A stretch of 54,084 nucleotides of DNA from Saprospirales bacterium (GTDB lineage Bacteria > Bacteroidota > Bacteroidia > Chitinophagales > Saprospiraceae), in assembly GCA_007695035.1 (NCBI GenBank), contig REEO01000071.1, positions 1-54,084 on the forward strand, read 5' to 3'. Below the pieces are notes generated by a model. That model was not told where the DNA came from, searched no databases, and was given only the letters and a program-made list of their open reading frames with translations. Shown here one piece after another: positions 34,352-45,300 of this stretch. Every line of letters begins with the position of its first letter. Within the stretch, counting starts at the first letter, position 1. The position numbers were made by a program, and so were the translations under genes.

Positions 34352-36559
34352 ATGAATACCAATCAAAACAAGAATACAGGCAGTGGAAAAGGTGAAGATA
34401 AGAAACCACCTCAAAAGCCAGGTATCAATTCATACTGGATATACGCCATCATTGCCATCTTTTTGATCGCGCTCAACTTCATGAGCTACAGTGGCAGTGC
34501 CAATGAACCCATTACTTTGGGGAAGTTTGAAAAAATGGTGCTTGATGGCGACGTCAGGAAGCTAGAGATAATCAATGAGAAAACAGCCAATGTTTGGATC
34601 AAGAGCGAATCCCTCGGCAAGCCGGAATACAGCGAAGCGGCTGAAGGTGGTGTCTTTTCAGAGCGGCCTCACTTCCATTTTAACATTGGACCTGCGGAGT
34701 CATTTGCACAAAGGATGGATGAGTGGAACAAGCAACTCCCACCCGAAGACCAGGTAGACCCCATTTATATAGAGCGTCAAAACTGGCTGGGCCCCATACT
34801 GAGTTGGGTTATTCCTTTTGCGATTCTCATAGCTATTTGGATTTTCATAATGAGAAGAGTGGCCGGTGGTGGAGGTGGTGCTGGAGGACAAATATTTAAT
34901 ATCGGGAAAAGCAAGGCCACCTTGTTTGACAAGGATACCAAGGTCAACATCACTTTCGAAGATGTAGCAGGCCTGGATGAAGCCAAAGAAGAGGTAATGG
35001 AGGTAGTGGATTTTCTGAAAGCCCCGGGAAAATACACCTCCCTGGGTGGAAAAATTCCAAAAGGGGTGCTACTGGTAGGACCTCCGGGTACCGGGAAAAC
35101 TCTGCTGGCAAAAGCTGTCGCCGGTGAGGCCGGTGTGCCTTTTTTCTCCATATCCGGTTCTGATTTTGTGGAAATGTTTGTAGGTGTGGGTGCTTCCAGG
35201 GTAAGAGACTTATTTAAGCAAGCCAGGGAAAAAGCCCCCTGTATTGTCTTTATTGATGAGATTGACGCCATCGGTCGAGCGCGTGGTAAAGGAGCGATTC
35301 AGGGAGGAAATGATGAGCGGGAAAATACGCTCAACCAATTGCTAGTTGAAATGGATGGTTTCAGCACAGACAAAGGGGTCATCCTCATGGCCGCTACCAA
35401 CAGACCCGATGTGCTGGACACAGCCCTGTTGCGCCCCGGTCGATTTGACAGGCAAATTGGTATTGACAGACCCGACCTCAAAGGAAGGGAGGCAATATTT
35501 AAGGTGCATCTCAGGCAAATTAAAATTGGCCCTGGAGTAAAGGCGTCCATTCTTTCAGAAATGACACCCGGTTTCGCAGGAGCTGATATAGCAAATGTCT
35601 GTAATGAAGCTGCACTGATCGCTGCCAGACGAAACAAGAAGGCAGTGGACATGGACGACTTTAACTACGCTCTCGATAGAGTTATTGGTGGTCTGGAGAA
35701 AAAGAGCAAGATTATAAGTCCTGTTGAAAAAGAGATCATCGCCTACCACGAAGCAGGCCACGCCATCTGCGGTTGGTTTTTGGAACACGCCAGTCCACTG
35801 GTCAAAGTGACCATTGTGCCGCGTGGAATTGGTACATTAGGTTACGCTCAGTACCTTCCAAAAGAGGAACACGTGGTGCGAACGGAGCAAATGCTCGACC
35901 GAATGTGTATGACGCTCGGAGGCCGTGCTGCTGAAAAAGTGATCTTTAATAAAATTTCGACAGGTGCCCAAAACGACCTTGATCAGGTCACTAAAATGGC
36001 CTATAGTATGGTGGTGGTTTACGGGATGAATGAAAAAGTGGGGAACATCTCCTTCCATGGCATGTCCCAGGACCAGTTTCAAAAACCCTATTCAGACATA
36101 ACTGCCAAGGTCATAGACGAAGAGGTGCGCAACATCATTGACGAGCAATACCAGCGCGCAATCACTCTGCTAAAAGAAAAGAAAAACGAACTGGAGAGCC
36201 TGGCTAAGGCACTCCTCGATAGAGAAGTATTACTAAAGTCTGATCTGGAGAAATTGATCGGGCCAAGGCCATTTGACACTGAACAAATAAGTGACGATTC
36301 GGAAAAAGATGAACCGGTGAGTCCATCATCTCCGCCAGCGGAAAAAGAATCGGGCAGAGACAAAAAAAGTGTTGAGGAAAAATCTTCAGCCCCGGCCTCT
36401 GAGAAATCGAAACAACCGGATGTTAACAAACAGGATGAAAAGCTGGTTCCACCGCCTATAACAACCACTAAAAAAGGAAAACCCACCAATTCAGATGCCA
36501 ATGTAAAAAAAGGTCGGGACGAGAGTAACGGCGAGGACTCAAGCGACGACAAATCCTAA
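34352..36559 (+). CDS. ftsH: ATP-dependent zinc metalloprotease FtsH
   Basis: FtsH is a membrane-bound AAA+ protease that degrades damaged membrane proteins and some cytosolic regulators. The 735-residue protein has TM1 at about 28-46, a periplasmic domain, TM2 at about 146-168 and the glycine linker [12 protein letters not shown]. Walker A is GPPGTGKT (243-250), Walker B is IVFIDEID (ending at 305), and the second region of homology is [20 protein letters not shown]. The zinc site is HEAGH (466-470). A disordered tail of about 110 residues rich in Ser, Lys, Glu and Pro follows residue 625, longer than in E. coli FtsH. It is the second gene of the rsfS operon. Confidence 0.97.
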   Translation: MNTNQNKNTGSGKGEDKKPPQKPGINSYWIYAIIAIFLIALNFMSYSGSANEPITLGKFEKMVLDGDVRKLEIINEKTANVWIKSESLGKPEYSEAAEGGVFSERPHFHFNIGPAESFAQRMDEWNKQLPPEDQVDPIYIERQNWLGPILSWVIPFAILIAIWIFIMRRVAGGGGGAGGQIFNIGKSKATLFDKDTKVNITFEDVAGLDEAKEEVMEVVDFLKAPGKYTSLGGKIPKGVLLVGPPGTGKTLLAKAVAGEAGVPFFSISGSDFVEMFVGVGASRVRDLFKQAREKAPCIVFIDEIDAIGRARGKGAIQGGNDERENTLNQLLVEMDGFSTDKGVILMAATNRPDVLDTALLRPGRFDRQIGIDRPDLKGREAIFKVHLRQIKIGPGVKASILSEMTPGFAGADIANVCNEAALIAARRNKKAVDMDDFNYALDRVIGGLEKKSKIISPVEKEIIAYHEAGHAICGWFLEHASPLVKVTIVPRGIGTLGYAQYLPKEEHVVRTEQMLDRMCMTLGGRAAEKVIFNKISTGAQNDLDQVTKMAYSMVVVYGMNEKVGNISFHGMSQDQFQKPYSDITAKVIDEEVRNIIDEQYQRAITLLKEKKNELESLAKALLDREVLLKSDLEKLIGPRPFDTEQISDDSEKDEPVSPSSPPAEKESGRDKKSVEEKSSAPASEKSKQPDVNKQDEKLVPPPITTTKKGKPTNSDANVKKGRDESNGEDSSDDKS

Positions 36560-36799
36560 ATTTTTGCTTTAAAAACTACACTAAATTTCATCAATTTTTC
36601 CGCAAGAGCAAGAGGGAGTTTTTTTAATTTGGTAGCCCGTTTTCAAACCACCAACAAATACCGAGATTTTGATTGCCTATAGCTGGTCTGGCAGAGTCTG
36701 GAAAGCACCAAAATATATAATTTCCCTCATCATAGCAGGGAAATCAGATAAACCTCAGTCAATCCGTCTGACAAGAAAACTATTAGAAAGTATTAGTAA

Positions 36800-36832
36800 G
36801 CCGGTTGGGTTTCTCAACTGGCCTTTTCTTTT
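36800..36832 (+). terminator. Possible terminator facing out of ftsH
   Basis: GCCGGTTG (36800-36807) pairs with CAACTGGC (36815-36822) over 8 bp with one G-U and a 7-nt loop. CTTTTCTTTTT follows on the plus strand. It is about 240 nt after the ftsH stop and covers the stop codon of the convergent response-regulator gene. It could end plus-strand transcripts. Confidence 0.4.
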
Positions 36833-37539
36833 TCGAGCAATTGGAAACCATTGCCGTGGATATTAATTATCTCCACACTCTCATCCATTTTGAGGTGTTT
36901 TCGAAGCTTGGTGATAAACACATCCATACTTCTTGCAGTAAAATAGCTGTCCTCGCCCCAAATTTCTTTAAGCGCATCGGTTCGCGACAGCACTTGATTG
37001 ATGTTTTTGCAAAAGAGCCTTAGGAGTTCTGCTTCTTTTGGAGAGAGTTTTACTTCCTGATCGGACTTGCCGTTTGCAGAAGTCTTGTGCGTGAGCACCC
37101 GGGTTGGGAAGTGGAAATGATAATTTCCAAACTCAAATTCCTTGGGTTCTTCTTGAATTTGATCCACCAGCAATGTCCTTTTGAGTACAGCCTGTATTCG
37201 CGCCAATAGTTCCTCCGAATTGAAGGGTTTAGAGACGTAATCGTCCGCACCTAACTTAAATCCGGTAACGATGTCTTCTTTCATTGATTTGGCAGTCAGG
37301 AAGATTAGCGGAACTTTTTTGTCCAGGCTGCGAATTTCCCTGGCCAGCGTGAAGCCGTCAATTCTGGGCATCATGACATCGAGAATACAGAGATCCACGG
37401 GTCTTTCTTTAAAATATTGCAAACCGACTTCTCCATTGGGAGCAAGGTGTACTTCAAAGTCGTGCATCTCGAGATAGGATTTGAGCACATCACCGAAGTT
37501 GTGATCATCCTCAACCAATAAAATTCTTATTCCTTCCAT
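36814..37539 (-). CDS. OmpR/PhoB-family DNA-binding response regulator
   Basis: A 241-residue two-component regulator. The receiver domain (1-120) has the acidic pocket EDD at residues 10-12, the phospho-acceptor Asp54 in CILDVMMPRIDGF, Thr82 in FLTAKS and Lys104 in DDYVSKPF. A linker leads to an OmpR-type winged helix (about 140-235) with LSPKEAELLRLFCKN, ALKEIWGEDSYFTARSMDVFITKLRKHL and the closing IHGNGFQL. It is 67 nt downstream of a histidine kinase gene on the same strand, its obvious partner. Target genes are unknown. Confidence 0.94.
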   Translation of the reverse strand: MEGIRILLVEDDHNFGDVLKSYLEMHDFEVHLAPNGEVGLQYFKERPVDLCILDVMMPRIDGFTLAREIRSLDKKVPLIFLTAKSMKEDIVTGFKLGADDYVSKPFNSEELLARIQAVLKRTLLVDQIQEEPKEFEFGNYHFHFPTRVLTHKTSANGKSDQEVKLSPKEAELLRLFCKNINQVLSRTDALKEIWGEDSYFTARSMDVFITKLRKHLKMDESVEIINIHGNGFQLLEKEKAS

Positions 37540-37606
37540 GAAATTCTCTGTATTTTACACATAATAACGCTATGATATACAATTCTGTATGGATAGGTGC
37601 AAAAAA

Positions 37607-39097
37607 CTATCGATCCTGTTCAAAATTTCGGGGAAAAAACAGGATAAATGTACTTCCTTTGCCCAGGGTACTTTCCACGGAAATCTCTCCCCGGTGTGCC
37701 AACATCATGGCTTTGACGTAGGTGAGTCCCAATCCAAACCCCTTCACATCGTGCAGGTTTCCTGTATGAACGCGATAAAACTTGTCGAAGATATTTCTCT
37801 TAGCCTCCGAACTGAGTCCAATTCCGTTATCGGATATGCGCACTTCCAGTCCACCGTTTTTATTTCGGGTACGAACTTTTATCTCGGGGTTTTCAGGGCT
37901 GTATTTATAAGCATTGTCCAATAAATTATTCAATACGTTCTCAATATGCATTTTGTCCCCTTTGATCACAGGATCCTCCGCATTCAGGCTGGTAGTGATA
38001 CTTCCATCCCGCTTGTCCACCAAAAAGACAAAATGTTTGATGCATTTTTCTATCGATTCGTGAACATCCACATTAGCAACTTTCAGGTTGAACTGTTTTT
38101 TGTCAATAACGGCCATTTGAAGAACCTTCTCCACCTGCCCGAGCATTCGCTCATTCTCTTGCTTAATAATATTGGCAAACCTCAATACTTTCTCAGGTTT
38201 TTCATTAATGGAAGGAGAATTAATTGAATCAGCGGCCAGAGAAATGGTGGCGATGGGAGTCTTGAACTCATGGGTCATATTGTTGATAAAGTCACTCTTC
38301 ATTTCTGAGAGGTGCTTCTGTCTGAAAATCACAAAGACCGTATATCCGAAACAAAATAATATCAAGGTAGTAAAAAGTAGCGAACCCAGCAAGGTAACCC
38401 ATGCATCTTCCCAGATGAATCTTCCACGGTTTGGGAAATTAATGACCAGTTCTCCGAGGGGTCCATCGCGATCAATAAAGAGGCGAACCCGGTATCGCGA
38501 TGCTTCCAATCCGGTAGCTTCCTGATTTTCAGCATCAATTGTAGTGTCGAAAAAGTGAGTAAGCGCCCCATTAATGATGGCAAATTTTCCATCCCGGACC
38601 GCATAAAGGCCGTAATTGTAGTCCGTAGTAATGTTTCGATTCTTGAACTCCACGCTGAGCAGCTGATCCAAAATATTGGGCTCTACTCGCTCTTGCAGAG
38701 GTTTATCAATGGTTTTTCGTAGGTTTTCGTCTCGCAAGACCCCACCCTCCATCATTACCTCATGGTTAGCAAGTGAGACGGAGTCCAATTCAAAAATTCG
38801 TTCAATAATCCTGGCTGTAATTGAATAGTCATGTGAGGAATAGGGACTTCTTGCCACTTCATCCCAGTCCAGGCTCACGGTCTCACCGTAGAGATTGAGC
38901 AAGTCGGTACTCTGTTGAACTTCATTGATTCGCTCCAACTGAGTAGCCACATTGGTGAGCGCTGAAAAGACATTTTGATCGAACTTGGATTCATTGAGTT
39001 CCAATGAGTAGTTGATCCAGTAAAGTTGAATAAAGAACGAGCCAACCACTCCGGCACTCATCAATATAATTATAGTCCAAATCCCTGTTCTGTTCAT
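37607..39097 (-). CDS. Membrane sensor histidine kinase
   Basis: A 496-residue kinase, partner of the downstream OmpR-type regulator. One N-terminal membrane helix (about 7-29), an extracytoplasmic sensor domain (about 30-232) without a fold I can name, and a second helix (about 233-258) precede the transmitter. Phospho-acceptor His276 lies in MTHEFKTPIATI. The ATP-binding domain has the N box NNLLDNAYKYSPEN, G1 DNGIGLSS, the F box FDKFYRVHTGN, G2 GFGLGLTYV and GKGSTFILFFP. No HAMP domain is evident between TM2 and the His helix. A TATATTTG element (complement of 39138-39145) lies upstream. Confidence 0.93.
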   Translation of the reverse strand: MNRTGIWTIIILMSAGVVGSFFIQLYWINYSLELNESKFDQNVFSALTNVATQLERINEVQQSTDLLNLYGETVSLDWDEVARSPYSSHDYSITARIIERIFELDSVSLANHEVMMEGGVLRDENLRKTIDKPLQERVEPNILDQLLSVEFKNRNITTDYNYGLYAVRDGKFAIINGALTHFFDTTIDAENQEATGLEASRYRVRLFIDRDGPLGELVINFPNRGRFIWEDAWVTLLGSLLFTTLILFCFGYTVFVIFRQKHLSEMKSDFINNMTHEFKTPIATISLAADSINSPSINEKPEKVLRFANIIKQENERMLGQVEKVLQMAVIDKKQFNLKVANVDVHESIEKCIKHFVFLVDKRDGSITTSLNAEDPVIKGDKMHIENVLNNLLDNAYKYSPENPEIKVRTRNKNGGLEVRISDNGIGLSSEAKRNIFDKFYRVHTGNLHDVKGFGLGLTYVKAMMLAHRGEISVESTLGKGSTFILFFPRNFEQDR

Positions 39098-39137
39098 CTG
39101 TGTCGTTTGCCTTTCAAACAGTCTTAGAACAACGGAT

Positions 39138-39145
39138 CAAATATA
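39138..39145 (-). promoter_or_regulatory. -7 promoter element of the histidine kinase operon
   Basis: The minus strand reads TATATTTG, an exact TAnnTTTG match 40 nt before the kinase start codon. No properly spaced TTG is present. Confidence 0.4.
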
Positions 39146-39369
39146 GAGCTTTGTCTTTGGAATCGAAAGGAAAGGACCAATTAATAAACGGAATACTTTC
39201 TATAGGCCTCATTTGGAATCTTCAGGAAGACCGTTTGAGGAATATTTAAGCTTCTGTTTCATCTTTTTGGCCAATGAATTCTCAATAACACGACAGGCTC
39301 ATCCCGCAACAATTGCTATCTGTAAAGCCACCTAAAATTAATTCGGTCCTAATATCACCATAGCAGGAT

Positions 39370-42300
39370 TTAATTAAGTGTAAACCTAACCCTAATTCCG
39401 GCCTGAGTATTCGTAATGGGGTACGACTGGGTCGTGTATGGAACAGTTCGGAAGTAATCCACAAAGAGTCGCAGAGACAGACTTTGCGTGATATCGTATT
39501 CCACCGCCGGTGCTATCCTGATAGCGCGCTGACCTCGGGTATCCCTGGGGTTAATATCCAATCCCCAACTATGCTGTAAGGTTCTATCGTCCCTGATGGA
39601 GAAATCAAATATCATACGCAGGTCTCGAGTGGCCTGTTGTTGACCAGGAGCTTGTCCGCGGGTATCACCCGGCCTTCGCGCATCCCTTTCACCCCGTCGT
39701 GGCTGACCGCCAAATCTAAAGTCCTGCAAGGTGTAACCAAAACCAATGGTAAAATCCGTAGATCTGGTTTCATTGAGGTTTTGACCCACCGTACTTAATG
39801 ACAGAGTTCTTGATTTGGAGTAATCAACTCTTAACTCAATTCCTCCCTTGGTCTGTACATTGATTCCAATCAACGGACTGAAATTCTCACTTATCACCAA
39901 CTGAGGTACACTAAGTCTGGGATAGAAGTTCCCCGACACGGAATCTATGTTGGCGGGTATTTGCGAGTTGCCGGTTTCGTCTTCTTGATAGGATAATCTA
40001 CTTTCAAACCTATTTGCAGTCAGTGTAGATTGATAGCCGTGAGAGATAGTTATCCTATCAAAAATTTCATTGAACCAGGGCAGTCGGCTCAACCCATTGT
40101 AACTGACGTTCCAGTTAGGTTTTGGGCTGACATCAAAGAGATCTAATTCCGCTCTGAGAGCGTCCGTATCTGTATAAGCAGCAAGGAATGCCGGCACCAG
40201 TACTTCTTCCTGATTGGCGCCAAATCCCTCCCGGTAGTTTGGTCCGTCTTTTGGATGCGGATCACCATCGGGGTTGAGGCGCCCGGAAATAATGGACCTG
40301 TTGCTTTTAAAAGTTTCAAACAATCCCCTGATTTCCTGATCGCCGTCTTTAAATAATGTGTTGAGCGCCAGGAATGATACGGAATAAGATCCAAACTCAG
40401 AGACAGAGCCAAAGCCATACTCAGCGTCTCTCCAGGCTTCCGGATCGATATTCACATCCCCAAAGTTTTTAAACAAAAAGGATTCATTGGTGGAGAACCT
40501 CCGATTCATAGTGAGGTCAATCCTGAAGTCTCTGAATGGTTCTATATTCAATTCAGCATTCCAGTTTTCGGAATAGGTTCGTGAGACGTTTTGGTTCTGT
40601 TTTCTATCGGCAGAAAACCAACCCTTCTGAGTAGCATTGCTCAGCAGCCAAGCATCTGAGGGTTGCCGACCAAATGCGTAATCAATTCCCGGTGATCCAA
40701 GACCACTGGACATTCCGGCAAAACTCGGAGTATCCATGAATCCGGGCACAAATGAAGTGTAATCCCGGGTAAAATTAAATCGCCCCCTTCTCACCATCAA
40801 AAGTGGTCTAATGAGTATTCTCTCCATGGTAGTGACTTGCCGTGGTTGATCATCTCCGGCCCTGCCACCCCTTTGGGGACCTCTGGCCCCCCGGTTGATC
40901 CTGCTCAGGTATCCAATACTGTTGTACAGTCGTTCAAAATTGAAATTGGCCCTAATACTCTCCCCTCTGGAGTTGAATAGAGAATTGCCGAGAAAGGGGG
41001 CCTGGAAGGAGGCTGCTGACCAGGTGTAACTCGTGGTGTATCGCGCATCCACTGAGACCCATTCCATAAAGGGCAATTTATCGATGGGAACCGAGTAATT
41101 AGCGGTCAAAGAGTGATCATAATCCCTAATCCGCCCAAAATCCCTTACATTTTCCCAGACAAAACTCTGCCTCGACTTTCGATCGGCTCCTACAAACTCT
41201 CCGGTCCGCCAATCGAATCCCTCATCGGTCAACTCATCTATAACAGAATTACTTCTTGCATTGAAGTTTAGCCTGAGAGAGCGCGTGAGGTCCCAACTAA
41301 TTTCGTGATCACGCACCCAGAGAAATTGCCTGCTGGTGGAAGTGGGAAAATCTTCAGTAAACCGGTACCGCCGCTGATTTTTCCGGCGATTAACCGTAGT
41401 CCTGAATCCTATAGTAGAAGGTATGGGATTGAAATTAAATTCCGATAAAAGCCGGACACCCTGGCCGTCTCCGAGAAAACTAAAGGGCTCAATGTAATTC
41501 GGCCTGATGCTGAATTGATAATTTAATGTCGCCTCATGGTGTGTGTTGTCATCCTGTTCAATGATAGGGTCCGACCTATTGGTCTCTGTGTAGGCATAAC
41601 TCAAAGCGAAATTTTCTATATCCCACGGTCTCGGTTCATCTCCGGCATCGCGACGCTTGCGCACATTGGTAAAGTTCACACTTGTAATCTGAGTTCTATC
41701 CAGAGCCTGCTCTCGCAGCGAATCCCTTTCCGCACGAGTTTCTGCAAGGTCGAGTTTTTCGTCCAATTCAAGGTCCATATCATAGGGGTCGAATTGCGGT
41801 ATCCTTACATCAGAAGAATATTGGAAATAGAATGGGATATCGATATTTGAATCCTCAGGTAAGAACATGCCCAACTCGAGATCCGCTGCAACATCAAATT
41901 GCAATACGGCCTCCTTACTTCTTTGTTGGACCCTGTGCTCCAGCGCCCCCCAGCCCACACTGCTGTAGTTTCCGCTGACTGACAGGTTTCCAAAATCTGC
42001 GAGTTGCATATTCAGTCGTGCCAAACCTGCCACACCTCCCTGCTCATTAAGACCAGTTAATCGGAGTTCATTTACCCATACCTCTGTACAGAAAGTCTGT
42101 TTAGTAGAATTGTTTCGCACCCCGATAAATATCGATTTCACTGCACCGGTATTGGGGTTGCCCCGCACACTTACCGTATTGTTTGGATTGTCCGGGTCTG
42201 GCTCTGAATAAGTGGTATTGAAAGGAATCCCGGACTGGTTTCGATTGATTTTGACATCTTTAAGTAATTCGAGCGGGAAGTCAAATTCATTTTCTTTTGG

Positions 42301-45300
42301 CCATACGATTCGATCGTATGGTTGATCCATATCAAAGGATGAAAAGATCATTGGGATCTCGTATTCGTAATAGTTCTCGGTGAAATCAGAACCGATCCGC
42401 ATAACGATGGACAGGTCTTCATCGTCAAGATCATCCAATGTCTCGGCGTGAACAAACATTTTCAAACGCTCATAATACCGCATATCAAATTCGCCCAGCA
42501 ATCTGTACACTGCGTTCATACGATTCGGCTCAAGGTTGCATATTTCCAGAGCCAGTGATTGCTCATTGAGGAAGGCATTAGCAAAAGTTGACTGGTAATT
42601 TCGTTCCCGCTGAATACCCGGCGGAATAATATACCTGAATGGAGACCTGCTGGAGTGTTCCTCAATGTTTACCACACTTATTTCAAACTCATTGTTGGCG
42701 TCAAGTTCAGTGGTAAAGCCGGATCCGATGGGTCTGGTCACACGGCGCCATTGATTTCTGGCGAGATCTAGAGAGGCAAAACGCAGGGTCACTGGTTTCT
42801 CAAAACCAGTCATGTACATCCTCATAAACTTCATGGATCTGAAATCCTGAATCCCACCTATTTTTCGAGTATACTGCTTAATGGGTACTTTAAAGCGATA
42901 CCAAATTTGGTTATTGGGATTGACTACTGTATCAGTGATAAATTCATTCCACTCCAGGGCGTTGTTTCCATCGTGATTGATAGGAATCTGGTAGTCAAAA
43001 TAGGCCTCGGTCCTGTTCATGGAACCATCGCGGTTGACATCTTCCGAGTCGGGGAAGTTAGTATAAGCGTTGCTTATTCGTTGTCCGGGTTGCGAGATTG
43101 GGGAATTGCCCTCCGGATTGTTAAACCTTCTATAGCGCTCAAAAACACCATCTTCATCGCTAAATGAAGGATCGTCCCAAAACTTGTAGTCGTCATTGGA
43201 AAGGTCTGCTACAATTCTGGCTTTTGCTTCGTTGGTGAGATTGGGAGAACCTATTATGGACTCATAGTAATCTCTAAATACCTGAATCTCCCCAAGACTG
43301 TCCAATCCGTCAAGACCGACATCCTGCAAAGCCCTGTGGTCCGGATCATTGGCAAATGCATAAACCACCGGTGGTACGGATGGCACACGTCCCCATGCGG
43401 TTGTATCTGTCGGGATGACATCGCCGGGAACCGGAAGAGCATTTTCGTAAAACTGGATACCGTCTTTAAGTATATCCTCGGACACATTACCCAGATTGAT
43501 ATGTAGGTAGCCACCGTCCTGAACCGGTCGTTCTTCCGTTCCAATAAAGGGATTGAGCACCCAAAATTCGATGTATTCAATATTGGTTACCTCAAAATCA
43601 TTGGTCGGCAGTGCCCGCATCATACCACCCCAGCGCGATTCCGGATCCCTCAATTTTCCATCCTCAGTCAAACCGGCTGAATAACCCGGAATCCCATCGG
43701 GTCTGTCAAAATTGTAGGGACCACGCTCATCGGGATAATAAGATATGTCAAAAGTCCTGAAATCAAATAAAGTGGGAAGGTCGGGTCTATTTCTGAAAAT
43801 CTCACGCTGACCCACATTTCTAGTGTAAGGATCACTCTGAGGCCCGGAGATAGTTCTGTCTATGCGATACCAGTTGATCAAAGCTCTGTTGGCACCTGTT
43901 ATATCCACGTCGATCAATTCGGATTCGGGAAACTGTCCGGTTCCTTCGGGAATGGACGATATAATCCAACTGTTTACTGGAACCCTCAAATCAATTCGAC
44001 TGGCACTTCCTTCAAAATCGTCGATATATACCACCCCCCCCTCGTCGTCACCTACATTGATGGCTCGGGAATGGCCGGGTCGCAGTGCCGCACCTTCCGC
44101 ATAAAAGTCAATGCTGGAAGCTTCCCGCGTACTGATACCCGGTATGGCATCTACTGCCCGAGTCAGCCACGGGGCTTCATCGCTGTAGTTAAAATCAGCT
44201 CCAAATATTCGGTTGTTAATCGGATCGTCCCCGAAATTCACTTTTTCCGTAAAGGGTTTCTCCCACAAATGCATATAAGTACCTCCCACACTCATAGTGG
44301 GGCTAATGTCGTAGTCCGCCCTAAGTCCGATCATGGACCGCGTTTGGAAACTAAAAGTGGATTGATCCTCAAATGATACATTGATGGGAGTACCTGAAGC
44401 CAAAACTGCATCATTTATTATTCTCACTCTACCAATCTGGTAATCCACTACATAGTCGATATCCTCTTGCAGCACATTTCCACCGGCGCGAACCGTAACA
44501 GAGCCACGAGGGACATTGATGGCCCCGAGGGAAATATCACTTCTCACCTCGGACCGATAGGATCCCCGCATCACAAACCGGTTTCTCTCCTGAAATTCCC
44601 GGGCTGCAGTAATGGTGGTATCATATAACATCTCGAAATGGTACTTTTCGTAAAGGTCTTCCGAGGGCAGTATTTCACGCAGCGATTCACCAAACGGCTC
44701 GAGGACGGGAAACATCACTTTTCCAGTCTGGGTGTTGATGGTAATGCCAGGAATAAAGTCGAAAAAACCATCTGGTACGGGATCTCCAAAGAAATTAAGG
44801 TTGTCCAGATTAAAAAGCTCCAGTAACGGCCTCCCGGCCAATCCCGGTTCCGGTAAAAAGCGCTTTTGGCCTCCGGCCGGATCGTCGAAAAATATGTCAA
44901 ATTGGAAATCCTCCTGACTCGCTCCAAACGCACCAATAGAATAGACGTTTTTCATCATCAAATCCCACATGGGCTCCGAAACACTTTGGTTGGAACTCTT
45001 CAACATTTTCAAAAACAGGACCTGACTGGATGCACTTGTTGAATCACCCTCGAATGCGGGAACATCGGTGGCAAATTCACCCACTTTGTAGGGCTCTCCA
45101 TTGTAAGTGTACTCGTATGCTACTGCCAATACTTCATCCGGACGAAGCGCCACATCGAGTTGAATTACACCCAATTCCGGGATTACGGTATATCTGTTAG
45201 AGGGTAATTTTCTAGCCCTTCTCTGCTCAAATTGTGACCCTGAGACAAAATTATAAGGCATACCCTGTAGGGTATTTACCACGGTTCGCAGATCCCTGGT